NCBI RefSeq assembly: GCF_024979255.1
Contig: NZ_JANLCN010000003.1
Location: 62,001 to 126,000 of the forward strand
Length of the DNA stretch: 64,000 bases
Source: Herbiconiux moechotypicola
Lineage (GTDB): Bacteria > Actinomycetota > Actinomycetes > Actinomycetales > Microbacteriaceae
Direction: 5' to 3'
Shown one piece after another: positions 51,104 through 58,740 of the stretch. Made by a program: the position numbers and the translations under genes. The number at the start of each line of letters is the position of its first letter. Position 1 is the first letter of the stretch. The notes under the pieces were generated by a model that worked only from the letters and a program-made list of their open reading frames with translations, did not search any database and was not told the origin of the DNA.

Positions 51104-52131
51104 TCGACCGCAGACTCTGGCGTGGACGCGTCGTCATCGTCACCCTCGCGTGCCTCGTCGCCGCCGTGCTGGTGGGGCTCATCGGCATCGTGGTGGGATC
51201 CTCCTCGCTCACCATCCCCGACGTGGTGGTCACCCTGTTCGGCGGCGGCACCGGCAGCCAGGAGCTCGTGGTGTTCGAGCTGCGCATGCCCCGCGTTCTG
51301 GGCGGCCTGCTCGTCGGGGCCGCGCTGGGGCTCGCCGGGGCGCTCACGCAGACGTTCGCGCGCAACCCGCTCGCCACCCCCGACATCCTCGGTGTCACCT
51401 CGGGCGCCGCCCTTGGTGCGGTCGCCGCGATCGTGCTGGGTGGCGGAAGCTACGCGGTGGGCGCGGGGCTGCTCAGCCTGGGGCTGCCCGTCGTGGCGGC
51501 GCTCGGTGCCATCGGCACAGCGGTCATCGTCTACGGGCTAGCCTGGCGCGGCGGGGTGGACAGCTACCGCCTCATCCTCATCGGCATCGGTGCCACGGCC
51601 GCCCTCATGGGTGTGACCAACTACCTCATCGCGCGGGCGCAGATCACCGAGGCCCAGGCGGCGTCGCAGTGGCTCGTGGGCAGCCTCTCGGGCATCTCGT
51701 GGGCGAGCGTGTGGCCCGTGCTGATCGCGCTCGTCGTGCTCGTGCCGGTCGCGCTGCTGCAGTCGTCGCGGCTCGACCTGGGGCTCCTCGGCGACGAGAT
51801 GGCGACGGGTCTCGGCATGGCCGTGCAGCGGCACAAGCTGCTCGTGATCGCCTGCGCAGTGCTGCTCACCGCGGCGGCGGTGTCGGCGAGCGGTCCGATC
51901 GAGTTCGTGGCGTTCGTGGCTCCGCAGATCGCGCTGCGGCTGGCCGGGTCGGGGCGTCCCCCGCTGGTGGCCTCGGCGCTGATGGGCGCACTCATCGTGG
52001 CCGGCGGCGACGCGTTCGCCCGCGCCGTGCTGCCCGACGAGACGCCCGTCGGCATCGTCACCGCCGTCATCGGCGCCCCCTACCTCATCTGGCTTCTCAC
52101 CCGCCGCAAGCACCGGGAGTCCCTGACATGA
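51100..52131 (+). CDS. iron-siderophore ABC permease, FecCD family
   Basis: A 343-residue permease with about ten helices: ELRMPRVLGGLLVGAALGLAGAL, FARNPLATPDILGVTSGAALG and SGPIEFVAFVAPQIALRLAG (parts). It forms the heterodimeric channel with the preceding permease. It overlaps both neighbours by four bases (GTGA and ATGA). Confidence 0.9.
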   Translation: MIDRRLWRGRVVIVTLACLVAAVLVGLIGIVVGSSSLTIPDVVVTLFGGGTGSQELVVFELRMPRVLGGLLVGAALGLAGALTQTFARNPLATPDILGVTSGAALGAVAAIVLGGGSYAVGAGLLSLGLPVVAALGAIGTAVIVYGLAWRGGVDSYRLILIGIGATAALMGVTNYLIARAQITEAQAASQWLVGSLSGISWASVWPVLIALVVLVPVALLQSSRLDLGLLGDEMATGLGMAVQRHKLLVIACAVLLTAAAVSASGPIEFVAFVAPQIALRLAGSGRPPLVASALMGALIVAGGDAFARAVLPDETPVGIVTAVIGAPYLIWLLTRRKHRESLT

Positions 52132-52982
52132 CCTCTGCATCCGCATCCGCGCCCTCCGCATCCGCACCCGCCGCCGCGGTGCCCTCATCCGCGCCACCCG
52201 CCCTCGAGGCGCGCGGACTCACCATCGGCTACGACCGCGTCCCCATCTTCGAGAACCTCGACCTCACCATCGCCCAGGGCGAGGTGACCACGCTCATCGG
52301 GGCGAACGGATGCGGCAAGTCGACGCTGCTCAAGGCCTTCGGGCGACTGCTCCCGCCCACCGAGGGGTCGGTGTCGCTCGAGGGGGTGCCGGTGCGATCG
52401 ATGTCGGCGAAGGCGGTGGCCAAGCGGCTCGCGATCCTGCCCCAGAAGCCGCTCACGCCCTCCGCCACCACCGTGCGCGACCTGGTCTCGCGCGGGCGCC
52501 ACCCGCACCAGAGCCTGTTCCGGCCGTGGACGGCGGAGGACTCCCGCATCACCGACGCGGCCCTCGCCGCCACCGGCATCGCCGAGCTCGCCGATCGCGA
52601 CGCGGGCGAACTCTCGGGAGGGCAGCTGCAGCGCGCCTGGATCGCGCTCGTGCTCGCGCAGGAGGCCCCCATCATCCTGCTCGACGAGCCCACGACCTTC
52701 CTCGACCTCAGTCACCAGCTCGACGTGCTGCGGCTCGTGCGCTCGATCAACCGCGAGCGGGGGGCCACCGTGGTGATGGTACTGCACGACCTCACGCTCG
52801 CGGGGCGCTACTCCGACCGGCTCGTGGTGGTCGGCGGTGGACGCGTGATCGCGGACGGCAGCCCGTGGGAGGTACTCACGCCCGAGGTGCTGCGCGAGGC
52901 GTTCGCGCTCGAGGCGCAGGTGATCGCCGACCCCGCCACGGGCACGCCGTTGATCGTTCCCGCAGCCGATATCGTTTCGTGA
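52128..52982 (+). CDS. iron-siderophore ABC ATPase, FepC-like
   Basis: A 284-residue ATPase with Walker A GANGCGKST near residues 58-66, signature LSGGQLQRAW near 163, Walker B IILLDEPTTFLD near 185, and H-loop VLHDLTLAG. An extra Ser/Ala/Pro-rich N-terminus of about 25 residues is encoded by repeated TCCGCA codons and is not part of the fold. It couples ATP use to the two FecCD permeases. Confidence 0.92.
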   Translation: MTSASASAPSASAPAAAVPSSAPPALEARGLTIGYDRVPIFENLDLTIAQGEVTTLIGANGCGKSTLLKAFGRLLPPTEGSVSLEGVPVRSMSAKAVAKRLAILPQKPLTPSATTVRDLVSRGRHPHQSLFRPWTAEDSRITDAALAATGIAELADRDAGELSGGQLQRAWIALVLAQEAPIILLDEPTTFLDLSHQLDVLRLVRSINRERGATVVMVLHDLTLAGRYSDRLVVVGGGRVIADGSPWEVLTPEVLREAFALEAQVIADPATGTPLIVPAADIVS

Positions 52983-52983
52983 T

Positions 52984-53002
52984 TTAGGATCGGCTAACCT
53001 AA
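52984..53002 (+). promoter_or_regulatory. IdeR/DtxR iron box of binding-protein gene
   Basis: TTAGGATCGGCTAACCTAA matches the DtxR/IdeR consensus at 17 of 19 positions. TAACCT inside it (52995-53000) is a likely -10 and ends 7 bases before the GTG start. The binding protein therefore has its own iron-repressed promoter next to the operon end. Confidence 0.88.
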
Positions 53003-53007
53003 CAAGC

Positions 53008-54033
53008 GTGAAAAACCTTGCCACCCAGAACTCCCGCACCGCGCTGAAGCGTTCAGCCCTGCTCGTGGTGCCCGCCCTCACCCTCGCCGCGCTGGCCGGC
53101 TGCTCCTCCTCCGACACCGGAGCCGCGTCGACCGCCGCCGGCGAGTGGAGCTACACCGATGCCACGGGCACTACCGTCACGCTCGACCACACCCCCGAGC
53201 GCATCGCGAGCTACACCGACTACGCCGTCGGGCTCATGAGCTACGGCATCGACCCCGTCGCCATCTTCGGCCGATTCGACGTGGCCAGCGACACCCGCTT
53301 CGACGAGTTCGACATCACCGACACCGCCGTCGTGGGCAACAGCTACGGCGAGATCGACCTCGAGGCCCTCGCCGAGGCCGCACCCGACCTCATCGTCACC
53401 GGCATCTACCCCACCGACCGCGAGGGCACGCTCGACACCGAGGGCGCCTACTACGGCGTCGCCGACGTGGAGCAGCAGGAGCAGCTCGAGAAGATCGCGC
53501 CCGTCGTGGCGATCGAGGTGGGCGGCCGCGGCCTCGACGTGATCGAGAGCCTCACCGCGCTGGCCGAAGACCTCGGGGCCGACGCCTCCACGGTGGCCGC
53601 AGCGAAGGCGGAGTTCGACGCCGCCGCGGCCGACCTCACGGCCGCCGGCGAGGAGAGCGACGTCGAGGTGACCCAGATGTACGCCGACGCCGACGGCATC
53701 TACGTGGTGAAGCCGCAGGACGAGCCGGAGACCCAGCTCTACAGCGAGCTCGGCGTGACCTTCACCGACCTCAACCCCGACACCGACTACTACTGGGACA
53801 TCTACAGCTGGGAGAACGCCGCCCAGATGATGACCGGCGACGTGCTGCTGGTGAACAACGAGGGCTTCCAGGAGGCCGACCTGCTCGCGCAGCCCACCTT
53901 CGCCTCGCACCCCGCCCTGGCCGCCGGCCAGGTGCACGACGGCTGGGTCGGCGCCGCCCTCGACTACCACTCGCAGGCCGCCCACATGGAAGAGCTCGCC
54001 ACCATCCTCCGCGACTCCAAGAAGCTCGGCTGA
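53008..54033 (+). CDS. siderophore-binding lipoprotein, FepB/FhuD-like
   Basis: A 341-residue lipoprotein with lipobox LAGC near residue 31. The mature protein has the type III binding-protein pattern: TLDHTPERIASYTDYAVGLMSYGIDPVAIFG and PDLIVTG (parts), a long connecting helix region near 175-215, and a C-terminal DLLAQPTFASHPALAAGQVHD. It should capture an iron-siderophore complex and pass it to the FecCD permeases encoded upstream. The GTG start is probably leaderless because the -10 lies 7 bases before it. Confidence 0.9.
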   Translation: MKNLATQNSRTALKRSALLVVPALTLAALAGCSSSDTGAASTAAGEWSYTDATGTTVTLDHTPERIASYTDYAVGLMSYGIDPVAIFGRFDVASDTRFDEFDITDTAVVGNSYGEIDLEALAEAAPDLIVTGIYPTDREGTLDTEGAYYGVADVEQQEQLEKIAPVVAIEVGGRGLDVIESLTALAEDLGADASTVAAAKAEFDAAAADLTAAGEESDVEVTQMYADADGIYVVKPQDEPETQLYSELGVTFTDLNPDTDYYWDIYSWENAAQMMTGDVLLVNNEGFQEADLLAQPTFASHPALAAGQVHDGWVGAALDYHSQAAHMEELATILRDSKKLG

Positions 54034-54070
54034 CCTGAGCTGACCCACCACCGGGCCCTGCGCCCCGCCC

Positions 54071-54111
54071 GAGAGCCCCGTCCCGCACCCACCGCGCGCG
54101 CCGGGGCTCTC
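54071..54111. terminator. hairpin between binding-protein and hydrolase genes
   Basis: GAGAGCCCCG (54071-54080) pairs exactly with CGGGGCTCTC (54102-54111) across a 21-base loop. It lies 37 bases after the binding-protein stop and before the converging hydrolase gene. There is no T-run, as is usual for high-GC terminators. Confidence 0.6.
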
Positions 54112-54187
54112 CCGTTCCACCCCCCCCGCACCGACCATGGCACCCCGCACCACCCGCACGCGCCCGCGGGCGAGCGGCGCCGGGGGG

Positions 54188-55216
54188 TCAGCGGCGGCGG
54201 GTGTAGGCGTGCCAGAGGAGCTTGGCGTGCTCGCGCTTGGCGCGGCCGACGGCGGCGTCGTCGCCGCGGAGGGCAGCACCCCACTCGGCGGCACGGCTGC
54301 CGAGCGCCCGCAGCACGAGCGCGAGGTCGGCGTGACGCGCGGGCGGCACCGCGGCCTCGGCCGACGGCATGCGCCCGCGTCGGGCCAGGGTGCCGCGCAC
54401 GTGCCCGAGCGTGAGCTCGGCCACCCCGAGGGCGTGCCCGTTGATGATGGAGTGCGCCGCCTCCTCGATCTCCCACCGCCGTGACCGCTCCGCACCCACC
54501 GCCGCCACGAGCCGCGAGTGGAACCGCCGCGGCGAGGTGCGATCGAACTCGCCCCGGATGAACAGCACCGACGCCCGCACTCCCCCGATCCGCGCGACGA
54601 TCGGGTAGCTCAGCAGATGCGGCAGCACCGTCAAGAAGTACGCCACCCCACACAGTATGTAGGCCGACAGCGCCGTGAGCACCAGGTGCACCGACTCGTG
54701 CACCCCCGCCTGCGCGAACCGCACCGCCTGCACCGGCGCCGCCCGCTCGGCATCGTTCACCACGGGGCTCACGAGCACCGCGTGGGCGAGTTCGGGATGC
54801 GCGGCCAGCACCTCGGTGACCACCTGCGTGCCCATGGAGTGGCCGAGCAGCACGGGGTTCTCGAGCTCGTAGCGATCGAGCACGTGCGACACCTGGCGGG
54901 CGAAGAACGCCGCCGTCGGCTGCTCGTTGCCTCGAGGGCGCGGCATGCCCGCGAAGCCGGGCAGGTCGAGCGCGTACACCGTGCCATGCCTGGCCAAGGC
55001 GGGAGCGAGGAACTCGAAGTACGTCGCCGCCACCCCCACGCCGGCCACGAGCACGAAACTCCGCTCGGACTGCACACCCTCGACCGACACGATGGTCACC
55101 CGGGTGCAGGCCCCGTCGAGCTCGACCCGCTCGACCGTGAGGTCGATGGGCGCCTCGTCGACGTCGCCCGAGTCGAGCGCGCCGGTCTCGCCGCCGCCGT
55201 CTCCCGCCTCGCCCAT
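54188..55216 (-). CDS. alpha/beta hydrolase
   Basis: A 342-residue protein. The hydrolase core has FVLVAGVGVAATYFEFLAPALA near 52-73, YALDLPGFAGMPRP, the nucleophile elbow GHSMGT near residue 124, FIRGEFDRTSP (Asp region) and EEAAHSIINGHA (His). A C-terminal helical extension of about 80 residues is rich in Ala and Arg. A hydrophobic stretch near 175-210 could be a lid or membrane contact. The start ATG follows a GGGGTG site weakly; the substrate is unknown. Confidence 0.8.
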   Translation of the reverse strand: MGEAGDGGGETGALDSGDVDEAPIDLTVERVELDGACTRVTIVSVEGVQSERSFVLVAGVGVAATYFEFLAPALARHGTVYALDLPGFAGMPRPRGNEQPTAAFFARQVSHVLDRYELENPVLLGHSMGTQVVTEVLAAHPELAHAVLVSPVVNDAERAAPVQAVRFAQAGVHESVHLVLTALSAYILCGVAYFLTVLPHLLSYPIVARIGGVRASVLFIRGEFDRTSPRRFHSRLVAAVGAERSRRWEIEEAAHSIINGHALGVAELTLGHVRGTLARRGRMPSAEAAVPPARHADLALVLRALGSRAAEWGAALRGDDAAVGRAKREHAKLLWHAYTRRR

Positions 55217-55233
55217 CACCCCAGCATGCCAGG

Positions 55234-55665
55234 TCAGCGGGCGCGCGAACTCCGCATCGCCTTCGTGACCGCGACGACCCCTCCCGCCGGCCCGGCACCC
55301 GCCGCGAACGCCTCGTACTCGGGCGTTCCGATCGGCACCAGCGCTACCCGGCTCTCGGAATCGGCGTGCACGCCCCACCCGTAGCGCTTGCCGAGGTCGC
55401 TCGACCGCAGGCACGGCTGCCCCTTCGAGAAGAACTCCTGCCGAGCCGCCGCGCCCTCGGCCGAAGCCGCGTCGATCCCCCGCCGCTCCGCCCACACCCC
55501 GAACACCACGTCGTCGGAGGTGTAGCGATACGGATGCTCGGCGATCATGCGGTAGGTGAGCTCGGCGACGCTCGGCGTGGCCCGCGCGGGCGGCACCACC
55601 GCCCCGGGCGCCGTGCTGTCGTCGGCCACCGCGATGAACGTGTCCACGTAGTTCGTCGTGTGCAT
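55234..55665 (-). CDS. DUF6157-like protein
   Basis: A 143-residue soluble protein beginning MHTTNYVDTFIAVADDS and containing VAELTYRMIAEHPYRYTSDDVVFGVW, FSKGQPCLRSSDLGKRYGWGVH and RVALVPIGTPEYEAF (parts). This pattern matches the DUF6157 family, which has no assigned function. It lies 17 bases upstream of the hydrolase gene on the same strand, so the two are likely co-transcribed. A TCCACGTAG-rich direct repeat region precedes it. Confidence 0.75.
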   Translation of the reverse strand: MHTTNYVDTFIAVADDSTAPGAVVPPARATPSVAELTYRMIAEHPYRYTSDDVVFGVWAERRGIDAASAEGAAARQEFFSKGQPCLRSSDLGKRYGWGVHADSESRVALVPIGTPEYEAFAAGAGPAGGVVAVTKAMRSSRAR

Positions 55666-55692
55666 GCCCCCATGCTGCCCCTGACCCCCGAC

Positions 55693-55752
55693 ATCCACCA
55701 GCGCCATATCCACCAGCGCCACATCCACCACCGCCGCATCCGCCACCCCTGC
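55693..55752. repeat. 15-bp minisatellite, four copies
   Basis: The units ATCCACCAGCGCCAT, ATCCACCAGCGCCAC, ATCCACCACCGCCGC and ATCCGCCACCCCTGC follow each other without gaps from 55693 to 55752. They sit in the divergent space between the DUF6157-like gene and the small acidic protein gene. No gene uses this stretch. Confidence 0.8.
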
Positions 55753-55845
55753 CTCCACCGGCGAGTGGTGCGCCGCAGCCGGTGCAGGGCCAGGCTCGAC
55801 AGCACACGCCCGCCGGCAGGCCGGCCTGGACGAGAGGAATTCAGC

Positions 55846-56061
55846 ATGGAACGGAACGGCCACTCCCCCGAGGAGCCCACCGAGGTGGACCGCGACGACT
55901 TCGAGTCCAAGCGCCACGATCAGCTCACGGCGGCCCCGAAATCGACGGAGGACGACGCCGAGCCGCGGATCGACGTCACCAGCACGGACCACGGCACGAC
56001 CCGCATCGACGTGCGCGACGACGCCGAGGTGCGTCCCGGCGGTGATCGCACGTCACACTGA
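55846..56061 (+). CDS. small acidic hydrophilic protein
   Basis: A 71-residue protein without hydrophobic segments, rich in Asp, Glu, Arg and Thr (EVDRDDFESKRHDQ, RIDVRDDAEVRPGG), probably disordered. A GAGAGGA site precedes the ATG at good spacing, which supports it as a real gene. It is divergent from the DUF6157-like gene and converges on the AcoR-like regulator. I do not recognise the family. Confidence 0.6.
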   Translation: MERNGHSPEEPTEVDRDDFESKRHDQLTAAPKSTEDDAEPRIDVTSTDHGTTRIDVRDDAEVRPGGDRTSH

Positions 56062-56140
56062 GGCGTCACCGGGGCCGTCGCACCGGCCACCGGCGCGGCA
56101 CCTCCCGGTCCGCCGGAGCACGCCTCGGCCCCGCGCATCC

Positions 56141-57901
56141 TCAGGCCGTCAGCCGGTACGCCTTCATCTTGCGGTACACCGTCGCCCGCGACAGCCCCAG
56201 GATCTCGGCCGCCTTCGACCGGTTGCCGTCGGCCTCGTGCAGCGCCTTCCTGATCGCCTCGAGCTCCACCCGCTCGATCATCGACAGCGCCCGCGAGCCC
56301 TGCATCGAGTCGGGCAGGTCGGAGGGCAGCACCGCACCCCGCTTGCCGGTGAGCGAGAGCTGCTCCAGCACGCCCCGCAGCTCTTTGAGGTTGCCGGGCC
56401 AGCCGTACGCTTGAAGTGCATCCAGGGCGTCGGCCCGCAGCTCGAGCCCGGCGCCGTGCGCCACCTGCTCGGCGAACACATGCCAGAGAGCCGGGATGTC
56501 GGCCGACCGTTCACGCAGCGGCGGCACCCACAGCGAACTCATGCCGAGCCGCGAGGCCATCGCCTCGGCCTCCTCGGGCGACGTCGCGGCGAGCGTGAGC
56601 AGCACCGGCCCGCGCCCTGTACTCGACTCCACGAGCGAGCGCACGCCGTCGAGCGTGTGGGCGTCGAGGGTCTCGATGCCGCGCACGATCACGGGCGCCG
56701 AGGCGCCGAGCTTCTCTGCGAGCCGCTGCAGCCACTTGCGACTGCCGGTGACGTGCCGTTCGGCGGCGTCGGTGACGAGCCCCTGGGCGACGGGCGTGCC
56801 CGGCCTGAACGGCAGCCCCAGCGCGAGCGAGGTGCGCCCCGTGCCCGACTCCCCCGCGATCACGAGCGGCCGCCGCGCCTCGCGATGCCGGGCCACCTGG
56901 TGCACCACCTGCAGCCACTCGGGCGAGCGCCCCACGAGCTGCGGCCGGGCGGGCCCGATGCTCGTGGTCGCCGTGCGCCGGTCGCGCTCCAGCACCACGA
57001 TCACGCCGGCGCCCTGCTCGAGCGCGTTCACCTGCAGCTCGGCGGTGCCGGTGGACAGCTCGAGCGCGAGCCGCCCAGAGTGCCGCTCCGAGGCACAGTG
57101 CTGCTGGATGAGGTTGAGGTCGGCCACCGTGAGCCGCCCCGCCTTCTGGCTCTGCATCACGAGCCCCTGCGGCCCGAAGGCGAGCACCGGCCCGGTGTGG
57201 GCGCGCACCGTCTCGAGGAAGGTGGTGAACATCATGCGCGCCGCCGGCTGCTCCACGTCGAGCACCTGCTGCTCGAGCTGCATCGTCACCGAGGTGATGA
57301 GCGGCTTCAGCAGCCCGCTGCGCTCGGAGAGGTCGCTCGAGATGGTGACCACCGCGAGCAGCTTGCCGGTGACCGGGTGCCGCACGGGCGACCCGGTGCA
57401 CACCGCCTGGCTGTAGAAGTCGGCGAAGTGCTCCACACCCGAGATCTGCACGCTGCGCCCCGTGGCCGCCACGGTGCCCACGCCGTTCGTGCCCACCACG
57501 TCTTCGGCGAGCACGGCGCCGCGCACCGTGCCGAGGCGGTCGAGGTGGTCGAGCGCGTTGTGGTCGTGCGACCAGCGCTGCAGGATGCGCCCCTGCGAGT
57601 CGGCGAGCAGCAGGCCCATGCCGGTGCCGTCGAGATCGTCGGAGACCCGCGCCAGCGGCGCCTGGAACATGTCCAGGATGTGCGCGTCGAGCAGGTCGTC
57701 GTCGACCCGCGGCACGTCGCGGATGTTGGCGGGCACGCCGATGGCGTCTTTGGAGCGCTGCCACGATTTCAGCAGTTCGGGATTGAGCGTCTTGGTGAGC
57801 GCATCCGCGGCGAGGAAGTCGTCTTTGACCTTCTGCACGCGATGCGCGTCGAACGGGATTGGCACGATGAACTCCTGTGTTCCGAACCGTGACGTCATCA
57901 T
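56141..57901 (-). CDS. AcoR-like regulator with GAF, AAA-like and Fis-type domains
   Basis: A 586-residue protein. It has an N-terminal signal region with LLADSQGRILQRW and GTNGVGTVAATGRSVQISGVEHF (GAF, about residues 75-210), a central AAA-like region with P-loop GESGTGRTSL near residue 350, and a C-terminal Fis-type HTH (EADGNRSKAAEILGLSRATVYRKM). The sigma-54-contacting GAFTGA loop is absent, fitting actinobacteria that lack sigma-54; such proteins act with ordinary sigma factors. The ATG used follows GGAG at 5 bases. It lies next to the GntR gene and the dehydrogenase operon and may control them. Confidence 0.85.
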   Translation of the reverse strand: MMTSRFGTQEFIVPIPFDAHRVQKVKDDFLAADALTKTLNPELLKSWQRSKDAIGVPANIRDVPRVDDDLLDAHILDMFQAPLARVSDDLDGTGMGLLLADSQGRILQRWSHDHNALDHLDRLGTVRGAVLAEDVVGTNGVGTVAATGRSVQISGVEHFADFYSQAVCTGSPVRHPVTGKLLAVVTISSDLSERSGLLKPLITSVTMQLEQQVLDVEQPAARMMFTTFLETVRAHTGPVLAFGPQGLVMQSQKAGRLTVADLNLIQQHCASERHSGRLALELSTGTAELQVNALEQGAGVIVVLERDRRTATTSIGPARPQLVGRSPEWLQVVHQVARHREARRPLVIAGESGTGRTSLALGLPFRPGTPVAQGLVTDAAERHVTGSRKWLQRLAEKLGASAPVIVRGIETLDAHTLDGVRSLVESSTGRGPVLLTLAATSPEEAEAMASRLGMSSLWVPPLRERSADIPALWHVFAEQVAHGAGLELRADALDALQAYGWPGNLKELRGVLEQLSLTGKRGAVLPSDLPDSMQGSRALSMIERVELEAIRKALHEADGNRSKAAEILGLSRATVYRKMKAYRLTA

Positions 57902-57932
57902 CCCGGCTCCTCTGGGGCAGGTCAAGTCACGA

Positions 57933-58646
57933 TCAGATAGCGATGGCCTCGGTCTGGCTCGGCTGGCCGCTGTGGCCCAACCGCTTGGTGTACTCCAGCA
58001 CGGCGAGCTCGCCGGCCAGCTGGATGTGGTGCTCCGACGCCTGCCGCGCGGCGAACGGGTCCCGGGTGACGGCGAGCTCGTGCACGATCTGGCGCAGCTC
58101 CTCCATCGAGATCGCCACGCGGCGCTCGTCGACGAACGCGTAGCGGCGGAACAGCCCGATGCGCGTGTGCACGCCACGCAGCTGGCTCTCGAGCACGGGG
58201 TTTCCCGCCCCCTCGAGCAGCAGCCGGTAGAACTCCTCCTTGCTCTCCTCCCGGCTCTCGACCGTGCCCCGCAGGTAGCGGTGCTCCATCGAGTCGATCA
58301 GGATGCGCATCCTGGCCGCCTGGTCGTCGCTCGCCTCGCGCGCGAAGAGCTCGGCGGCGAGCCCCTCGAGCGCCCGCCGCACCTCGTAGAGCGACTCGAT
58401 GTCGTGCCTCGTGAGCACGGTGACGATGGGGCCGCGGCCCGGCAGCATGGTGATGAGGCTCTCGGTCTCGAGCTGGCGCAGCGCCTCGCGCACGACCGTT
58501 CGCGACACCCCGTAGCTCTCGCAGAGCGTGTTCTCGAGCAGGCGGTCGCCGGGGGCGAGCACGCCCTCGAGGATGTCCTCACGCAGCTGCAGCACCACCT
58601 GCTGGCGGAGCGGAGCGGCGTGGCGCTCGATCTTGACGGCGGGCAT
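57933..58646 (-). CDS. GntR-family regulator, FCD type
   Basis: A 237-residue regulator. The winged HTH (residues 8-75) contains DRLLENTLCESYGVSRTVVREALRQLETESLI, and a helical FCD effector domain follows with metal-site-type residues near E/H positions (SMEHRYLRG, HHIQLAGELAVLEY). It is divergent from the aldehyde dehydrogenase gene, and the space between holds an 11-bp palindrome suited to this family. The ATG follows a GAGGAGG site. It probably represses the dehydrogenase operon until a carboxylic-acid-like effector binds. Confidence 0.88.
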   Translation of the reverse strand: MPAVKIERHAAPLRQQVVLQLREDILEGVLAPGDRLLENTLCESYGVSRTVVREALRQLETESLITMLPGRGPIVTVLTRHDIESLYEVRRALEGLAAELFAREASDDQAARMRILIDSMEHRYLRGTVESREESKEEFYRLLLEGAGNPVLESQLRGVHTRIGLFRRYAFVDERRVAISMEELRQIVHELAVTRDPFAARQASEHHIQLAGELAVLEYTKRLGHSGQPSQTEAIAI

Positions 58647-58705
58647 CCGATCCTCCTCGATCTCAATCTGACACACTCGGCCCGAGCGGCCGTGCTGGGA
58701 TCTTA

Positions 58706-58716
58706 TCGTAATACGA
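58706..58716. promoter_or_regulatory. GntR-type operator palindrome
   Basis: TCGTAATACGA is a perfect dyad (TCGTA, centre A, TACGA) within an AT-rich island of an otherwise GC-rich region. It lies 25 bases before the aldehyde dehydrogenase start and 60 bases from the divergent GntR start. FadR-type sites usually have this GTA-TAC spacing. Confidence 0.6.
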
Positions 58717-58740
58717 GATTATTACCGGAAGGACAGATCG

